From Oscillospiraceae bacterium (GTDB lineage Bacteria > Bacillota > Clostridia > Oscillospirales > Acutalibacteraceae): a stretch of DNA of 38,964 bases. This document shows, in pieces, positions 34,171-38,964 of the stretch. Within the stretch, counting starts at the first letter, position 1. The number at the start of each line of letters is the position of its first letter. The stretch spans positions 1 to 38,964 of the forward strand of contig JAFLUL010000012.1 of the NCBI GenBank assembly GCA_022508845.1, given 5' to 3'. The notes under the pieces were generated by a model. It was not told where the DNA came from. It saw nothing but the letters and a program-made list of their open reading frames with translations, and searched no databases. A program made the position numbers and the translations under genes.

Positions 34171-36465
34171 ATGAAAAACTTGAAAAAGTTCGTTGCTCTT
34201 TTCCTTGCGCTTGCAATGTGCGTTTGCGTATTTGCCGCGTGCAACGGCAATAAGAAGCCCGAGGATTCAACGAACAATGCCAACCCCGGAAATACCGCAA
34301 CAAACGATAAACCCCTTGTTGTTGGTTATTCCAACTTCAATGAGAAGTTCTCACCCTTCTTCAGTGAGACTGCCTACGATCAGGACGTTTACGCCATGAC
34401 CGCTCTCGCTCTTTTAAACAGCGACCGTACAGGTGCAGTTATCCAGAAGGGTATCGAGGGCGAAACTATTGCCTACAACGGAACCGATTATACATACTAT
34501 GGTCCCGCTGATCTCACCATTACTGAAGATGAAGCCACCGGCTATATCAACTATGATTTCAAGCTTCGTGACGACATCACCTTCTCCGACGGCGAAAAGA
34601 TCACTGTAGACGACGTTATCTTCTCAATGTATGTTCTTTGCGATCCTACCTATGACGGCGCTTCAACTCTGTTTGCAGTTCCGATCCTTGGTATGAACGA
34701 GTATCGTGCCGGTATGGACACTCTTCTCAACCTCATCTTTAAGGCTGGTAAAGAGAACACCGATTTCACCTATTTCACCGAGGAACAGCAGACCGCTTTC
34801 TGGACCGCTTATGACGCAGCAACTCTTGCTCTCGCCAACGAGATCATTGATTTCTGCATCGAGGCCGGTTATGCAGAAGACGCTGCCGGTGCAGCCGCTG
34901 CTTGGGGCTTCGCAGGCGCTAACTCCGCTGAAGATCTTGCCGCTATGCTTACCGAAGCTTACGGTGCCGATGTTGCCGGTATGATCAATACCGAAAACGC
35001 AGGTTCCACCGTTGAAGATCTCTTCCCGAATCTTACCGATTATTCCACCGTTGGTGTTAAGACCGGTGATTCCGCTGCTAAAATCGAAGGCATCCAGAAG
35101 ATCGACGACTACAACATGAGAGTTGTTCTCACCGAAGTTGACGCTACTGCTATCTATCAGCTCGGCGTTGTTATCGCTCCTCTTCACTATTACGGAAATG
35201 ATTCTCTCTTCGATTATGACAACAACAAGTTCGGTTTTGAAAAGGGCGACCTTTCTTCCGTTCGCGCTAAGACCACAGTTCCCATGGGCGCAGGCCCCTA
35301 CAAGTTCTTAAAGTATGAGAACGGCGTTGTTTATTTCGAGGCTAATGAGACCTACTACAGAGGCACTCCTAAGACCAAGTATATAAACTTCATCGAGGGC
35401 TCCGATGCTGATAAGCTTAACGGCATTGTTACCGGCACTATCGACATCACCGATCCTTCCTTCTCCGCTGACACCGTTAAGGCTATCAAGGCTGCTAACG
35501 GACTTGCAGAGGATGCTGACGAAGTAAGCGGCAGCAAGATCACTGTTAACACTGTTGACAATCTTGGTTACGGTTACATCGGTATGAGTGCTGACAGCAT
35601 GAACGTTGGCGGCGTTAAAGACAGCGAAGCTTCCAAGAACCTTCGTAAAGCTTTCGCAACTGTTCTTGCAGTTTACAGAGACGTTGCTATCGACTCCTAC
35701 TATGGCGAGCGCGCTTCTGTTATCAACTATCCCATCTCCAATACCTCTTGGGCTGCTCCTCAGGCAACTGACGCAGACTATAAGGTAGCTTTCTCAACCG
35801 ACGTTAACGGCAAGGCTATCTATACCTCCGATATGGATACCGAAGCTCGCTATGCTGCTGCTCTTGAGGCTGCTCTCGGCTACTTCGAGGCTGCCGGCTA
35901 CACTGTTGAGAACGGCAAGGTTACCGCTGCTCCCGAAGGTGCTTCCACCTCCTATGAGCTTTGGATTCCTGCTGACGGACAGGGCGACCATCCTTCATTC
36001 ATGATCGTTACTCTTGCTTCCGAGGCTCTTGCAAAAATAGGCGTTGAGCTTATCGTTAAGGATCTTGCAAACTCCGACGATCTCTGGGACGGCATCGAGG
36101 CCGGCAACGTTCCTATGTGGTGCGCTGCATGGCAGGCAACTGTTGATCCCGATATGTATCAGATCTATTTCTCCGGTAACGACAATCAGGCTGCCGGCGG
36201 TTCCAACTATATGTATGATATTGCTGACGAAGAGCTTAACAAGCTTATCCTTGCTGCAAGAGCTTCCTTCGACCAGTCCTACAGAAAGACCGTTTATAAG
36301 CAGTGCCTTGACATCGTTGTTGACTGGGCAGTTGAGATTCCTGTATATCAGCGTCAGAACGCTGTTATATTCAGCACCGAGCGTGTTAATATGGCAACCG
36401 TTACTCCCGACATCACAACCTTCTATGGCTGGATGAGCGAGATCGAGAACACCGAACTCAACTAA
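34171..36465 (+). CDS. Oligopeptide-type ABC transporter substrate-binding lipoprotein
   Basis: This 764-residue extracytoplasmic solute-binding protein of family 5 (OppA/DppA type) has a lipobox at FAAC with Cys24, so it is anchored as a lipoprotein. Family segments are LRDDITFSDGEKITVDDVIFS (about 131-151), GAGPYKFLKYENG and the ending with YQRQNAVIFS. The length is well above the usual 520-600. The extra part is about 181-302, an Ala/Glu-rich, helix-like block starting GMDTLLNLIFKAGK, placed before the KIEGIQKIDDY strand. Codons favour GCT, GTT, CTT, ATC and AAG far more than neighbouring genes, a sign of high expression. AAAGGAG precedes the ATG. The permeases follow after two hairpins. 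The ligand is unknown. Confidence 0.88.
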   Translation: MKNLKKFVALFLALAMCVCVFAACNGNKKPEDSTNNANPGNTATNDKPLVVGYSNFNEKFSPFFSETAYDQDVYAMTALALLNSDRTGAVIQKGIEGETIAYNGTDYTYYGPADLTITEDEATGYINYDFKLRDDITFSDGEKITVDDVIFSMYVLCDPTYDGASTLFAVPILGMNEYRAGMDTLLNLIFKAGKENTDFTYFTEEQQTAFWTAYDAATLALANEIIDFCIEAGYAEDAAGAAAAWGFAGANSAEDLAAMLTEAYGADVAGMINTENAGSTVEDLFPNLTDYSTVGVKTGDSAAKIEGIQKIDDYNMRVVLTEVDATAIYQLGVVIAPLHYYGNDSLFDYDNNKFGFEKGDLSSVRAKTTVPMGAGPYKFLKYENGVVYFEANETYYRGTPKTKYINFIEGSDADKLNGIVTGTIDITDPSFSADTVKAIKAANGLAEDADEVSGSKITVNTVDNLGYGYIGMSADSMNVGGVKDSEASKNLRKAFATVLAVYRDVAIDSYYGERASVINYPISNTSWAAPQATDADYKVAFSTDVNGKAIYTSDMDTEARYAAALEAALGYFEAAGYTVENGKVTAAPEGASTSYELWIPADGQGDHPSFMIVTLASEALAKIGVELIVKDLANSDDLWDGIEAGNVPMWCAAWQATVDPDMYQIYFSGNDNQAAGGSNYMYDIADEELNKLILAARASFDQSYRKTVYKQCLDIVVDWAVEIPVYQRQNAVIFSTERVNMATVTPDITTFYGWMSEIENTELN

Positions 36466-36500
36466 TTTCTGATAAATCAAATTGATTTAACTGGTTTTAC

Positions 36501-36593
36501 CGTTATCCTGCGGAATAATTCGTTATCCCGCAGGGTAACGTATCCCGTATATGAATCAGCGCTTTTGAAATAAGAACGTTGATTCATATACGG
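36501..36593 (+). promoter_or_regulatory. Two strong hairpins between the binding-protein and permease genes
   Basis: Hairpin 1 pairs 36501-36513 with 36528-36540 (13 bp, one G-U). Hairpin 2 pairs 36545-36561 with 36577-36593 (17 bp, one G-U). T-runs after them are poor. They are more likely to stabilise the upstream mRNA or act as a partial terminator, lowering permease output relative to the binding protein. Confidence 0.65.
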
Positions 36594-36683
36594 TTATTGT
36601 AATAATATAGCTAAATTAAATTTTTTTAACTAATTTATTAAATAATTGTATAAACAATTTTTTTCTGTGTGGATGGTGATAAG

Positions 36684-37670
36684 ATGAGGAAATACATAGT
36701 AAAACGTCTTTTTATCTCGGTGGTTATACTGTTTTTTGTTGCGTTTATTATTTACGCTCTGATGCGCTGTATGCCCACCTCCTATATTGAATCTGTTGCG
36801 AGGCAGAGATCTATGGCTCCCGGCTCAAAGAGCTTTGACGAGTGGATGGTTCAGCTTTCAGCGCAGTATAATATGGATAAGGGAATAGTTGCCGGCTTTT
36901 TCGGATGGTTCTGGACCTTCCTTAAGGGCGATTTCGGCGATAGCTGGAAGTGGACCGTGCCTGTTATAGATAAGTTTAAGGACGTTATATGGATATCCTT
37001 TATTATGGGTGCTATATCATTCTTCTTTGAGCTTATTATAGCAATTCCGCTCGGCGTTATTGCGGCAACAAAGCAGAATTCAAAAACAGACTACACAATT
37101 TCCGTTATAGCTCTGGCGGGTATATCCTTTCCCACCTTCTTCTTTGCTTCTCTGATGAAGCTGGTGTTCTCGGTTAAGCTCGGCTGGTTTGACCTCTTCG
37201 GTCTTGTTGGACGAAATTATAATAACCTTGACGCCTTCGGAAAGATGCTCGATATGGCTCACCACCTTGTTTTGCCTATAATAACCCTTGTTGTTATCAG
37301 CTTCGGTTCTCTTATGCGCTATACGAGAACCAATATGCTTGAGGTTTTAAATGCGGACTATATCAGAACTGCGAGAGCAAAGGGACTTTCCGAGCGAAAG
37401 GTTATTTATCATCATGCCTTCCGCAACACTCTTATTCCGATAGTTACGATAGTTGGCGGCTCGCTTCCCGGACTTTTTTCGGGCGCTCTTATAACCGAAA
37501 CTTTGTTTGGCATAACCGGTATAGGCTATGTTTCATATCAATCGATGGTTGGCGGAGATATTCCGTTTTCAATGTTCTATATGGTTTTCCTCGCGGTTTT
37601 AACTCTGCTCGGAAACCTGCTGTCCGATATTCTCTATGCGGTTGTTGACCCGAGAGTAAGAATAGCGTAA
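36684..37670 (+). CDS. ABC transporter permease, OppB/DppB family
   Basis: This 328-residue integral membrane permease has six hydrophobic segments at about 8-27, 100-122, 130-152, 190-207, 253-275 and 298-320. The cytoplasmic EAA-type loop, YIRTARAKGLSERKVIYHHA (about 232-251), contacts the ATPase. The start YIVKRLFISVVILFFVAFII is typical of OppB. I chose the ATG at 36684, with GGTGAT upstream; an in-frame ATG at 36669 is possible. It lies 13 bases before the oppC-type gene, so the two form one unit. The import substrate is unknown but probably a peptide, by family. Confidence 0.9.
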   Translation: MRKYIVKRLFISVVILFFVAFIIYALMRCMPTSYIESVARQRSMAPGSKSFDEWMVQLSAQYNMDKGIVAGFFGWFWTFLKGDFGDSWKWTVPVIDKFKDVIWISFIMGAISFFFELIIAIPLGVIAATKQNSKTDYTISVIALAGISFPTFFFASLMKLVFSVKLGWFDLFGLVGRNYNNLDAFGKMLDMAHHLVLPIITLVVISFGSLMRYTRTNMLEVLNADYIRTARAKGLSERKVIYHHAFRNTLIPIVTIVGGSLPGLFSGALITETLFGITGIGYVSYQSMVGGDIPFSMFYMVFLAVLTLLGNLLSDILYAVVDPRVRIA

Positions 37671-37683
37671 GGAGGGGAAGAAG

Positions 37684-38964
37684 ATGAGTAAAGATAATAA
37701 AGAAAAGAAAGCCCCTCAGACCTCAAAAGAAAACACAAAAGAAACAAACGAGCAATTTTCATTAAACGACGATCGCCGTGTTAAGGTTTTATCTCCCGGC
37801 GCCCTCGTTGCAAAGCGTTTCTTCAGAAACCGCCTCGCCGTTACCGGTATGTCCGTTCTGGTGTTTATGTTTATCTTCTCCTTCCTCGGAGGACTTGTTT
37901 CGCCCTACGGTGAAAAGGAGATATTCTACCGTGACGATATTGTTAATAAGGAATACTGCAGCGTTATAACAAACGAAGAATTCCGCTATGTTTCAAACGA
38001 TCCCGTCTTTTCCGGTTTGGCTCAGTCAAAGGCATATCTTGCTATTTCGCAGGGTCAGACTGAATACACAAACAACGACACAACCTTTACTGTTGAAAAC
38101 AGAGGAGCCGACGTTTATGTTATTCTTGTTGACGGAAAAGAGGTTGGACTTGCCTATAAGGATATAATAAACTCTCTTTCCGACAGCGTTAACGAAAATG
38201 ATTTTGTCTTTGTTTCAGCTGCTCTTTCAGCATATGCCGCAGAGGAAACCTCCTTTACCGCGAACGGAAAGGACTATACCCTGACCGACGGCGAAATATT
38301 TGAAAACGGCAATGAAGTCGCATATATAAGCCGTTTTATAGTTCGCTCCGTTTATGACGATGTTGTTTTGTCAAAACGTTTCAAAACTGAGCTTCAGGAG
38401 GCTCTTGAAACCGGAGATAAGGACTTTTTATACACAGAGGACGACGGCGAAGAATATGAATACACTCTGAGCTACGACGCCTACCGCAAATCCTATTCCG
38501 TTAAACAGGGTAAGGAAACAAGGGTTATTGACCAGTATTCCTCTCCCAGCAAAGAACACTGGCTCGGAACCGACAGTAACGGTATGGATATGCTCACCCG
38601 TCTTATGTACGGCGGCAGAGTTTCGCTCATCATCGGCTTTATAGTTGTTTTCATAGAGAGCTTCATAGGTGTTATTTTCGGCGGAATATCCGGATATTTC
38701 GGCGGCTGGGTGGACAACCTTATAATGCGTATAGTTGATATATTCTATTGTATTCCGTCAACGCCCATGCTTATAATTCTCGGCGCCATGATGGACGCCT
38801 ATAATGTTAAGCCGCAGATAAGAATGCTCTATCTGATGCTTATTCTCGGCTTCCTCGGCTGGCCCGGAGTTGCCAGACTTGTAAGAGGTCAGATCCTCTC
38901 GCTCAGAGAGCAGGAGTTTATGACGGCAACAGAGGCGGGAGGTATAAGGATTTCGCGCAGAATT
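37684..38964 (+). CDS. ABC transporter permease, OppC/DppC family (partial, right edge), with large insertion
   Basis: The frame is open from the ATG at 37684 (GGAGGGGAAG upstream) to the window edge, 427 residues with no stop. After a charged N-terminal tail (1-36) comes the OppC N-terminal segment with RNRLAVTG and the first membrane span (about 51-74). The family motif HWLGTDSNGMDMLTRLMYGG appears only at 292-311, where it normally follows after about 50 residues. Residues 78-287 are thus an extra extracytoplasmic domain. Further spans lie at about 314-337, 352-372 and 380-398. The EAA loop (EFMTATEAGGIRISRRI, 411-427) is starting at the cut. It pairs with the OppB gene 13 bases upstream. 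Confidence 0.88.
   Translation, partial: MSKDNKEKKAPQTSKENTKETNEQFSLNDDRRVKVLSPGALVAKRFFRNRLAVTGMSVLVFMFIFSFLGGLVSPYGEKEIFYRDDIVNKEYCSVITNEEFRYVSNDPVFSGLAQSKAYLAISQGQTEYTNNDTTFTVENRGADVYVILVDGKEVGLAYKDIINSLSDSVNENDFVFVSAALSAYAAEETSFTANGKDYTLTDGEIFENGNEVAYISRFIVRSVYDDVVLSKRFKTELQEALETGDKDFLYTEDDGEEYEYTLSYDAYRKSYSVKQGKETRVIDQYSSPSKEHWLGTDSNGMDMLTRLMYGGRVSLIIGFIVVFIESFIGVIFGGISGYFGGWVDNLIMRIVDIFYCIPSTPMLIILGAMMDAYNVKPQIRMLYLMLILGFLGWPGVARLVRGQILSLREQEFMTATEAGGIRISRRI

Noticed and set aside
34663-35187. Minus-strand open frame opposite the binding-protein gene
   Set aside because: It results from the strong codon bias of the sense gene. The translation has low complexity and there is no start site.

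Overview
The window reads as chromosome of a Gram-positive, anaerobic Clostridia-type bacterium, probably a gut or rumen member of the Oscillospirales/Ruminococcaceae. This is inferred from gene content, with no database search. The signs are a dockerin-bearing secreted protein, a collagen-like surface protein, a SpoVB-type flippase, the recJ-rel-dtd-MBL-hemZ gene order, an McsA/McsB-ClpC locus, 2-hydroxyacyl-CoA dehydratase-type Fe-S genes, strong AGGAGG-type ribosome binding sites and many U-tract terminators. No tRNA, rRNA, CRISPR array, insertion sequence or prophage is visible.

Layout. Positions 1-1915 hold the end of a collagen-like protein with its terminator, a TPR-containing glycosyltransferase and an unknown membrane-anchored protein. 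Positions 2147-6180 are a translation operon, gltX and glnS plus a small membrane protein, closed by a bidirectional terminator. Positions 6188-9213 (minus strand) encode three single genes: a secreted SH3/C39-peptidase protein, an AIM24-family protein and a secreted metallophosphoesterase. A divergent promoter pair leads to a structured, attenuator-like leader and a secreted beta-helix protein (9297-11645). Then come metY (11748-13022) and a long housekeeping operon, recJ, rel, a PspC-domain gene, dtd, an MBL hydrolase, hemZ, a SpoVB/MVF flippase and mazG (13192-22907). An HU gene follows.

Positions 23415-26107 hold a secreted transglutaminase-like protein with a type I dockerin, followed by a frameshifted remnant of a second dockerin protein. 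Positions 26293-30226 hold the most unusual locus: a single gene fusing McsA-type zinc fingers to an McsB-type arginine kinase domain whose first nucleotide-binding arginine motif has been erased, followed by clpC. This ClpC has also lost one of the two glutamates that bind phosphoarginine in its N-domain. No CtsR gene or CtsR box was found. The pair looks like a remodelled, possibly kinase-dead, McsAB-ClpC proteolysis module.

Positions 30323-33411 (minus strand) hold an ATPase activator of the HgdC family and two paralogous dehydratase-like subunits, which together look like a split version of the large activase/dehydratase fusion protein. Positions 33573-38964 hold a small membrane protein and an oligopeptide-type ABC importer: a lipoprotein binding protein, an OppB permease and an OppC permease cut by the window edge. 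Both the binding protein and OppC carry large extra extracytoplasmic insertions, and two strong hairpins separate the binding-protein gene from the permeases.

A diverged dispersed repeat family, with termini rich in AATTCGTAATTCGG-like sequence, occupies four intergenic gaps (about 1913-2080, 13030-13176, 22923-23037 and 32345-32493). One copy lies inside the dehydratase operon.
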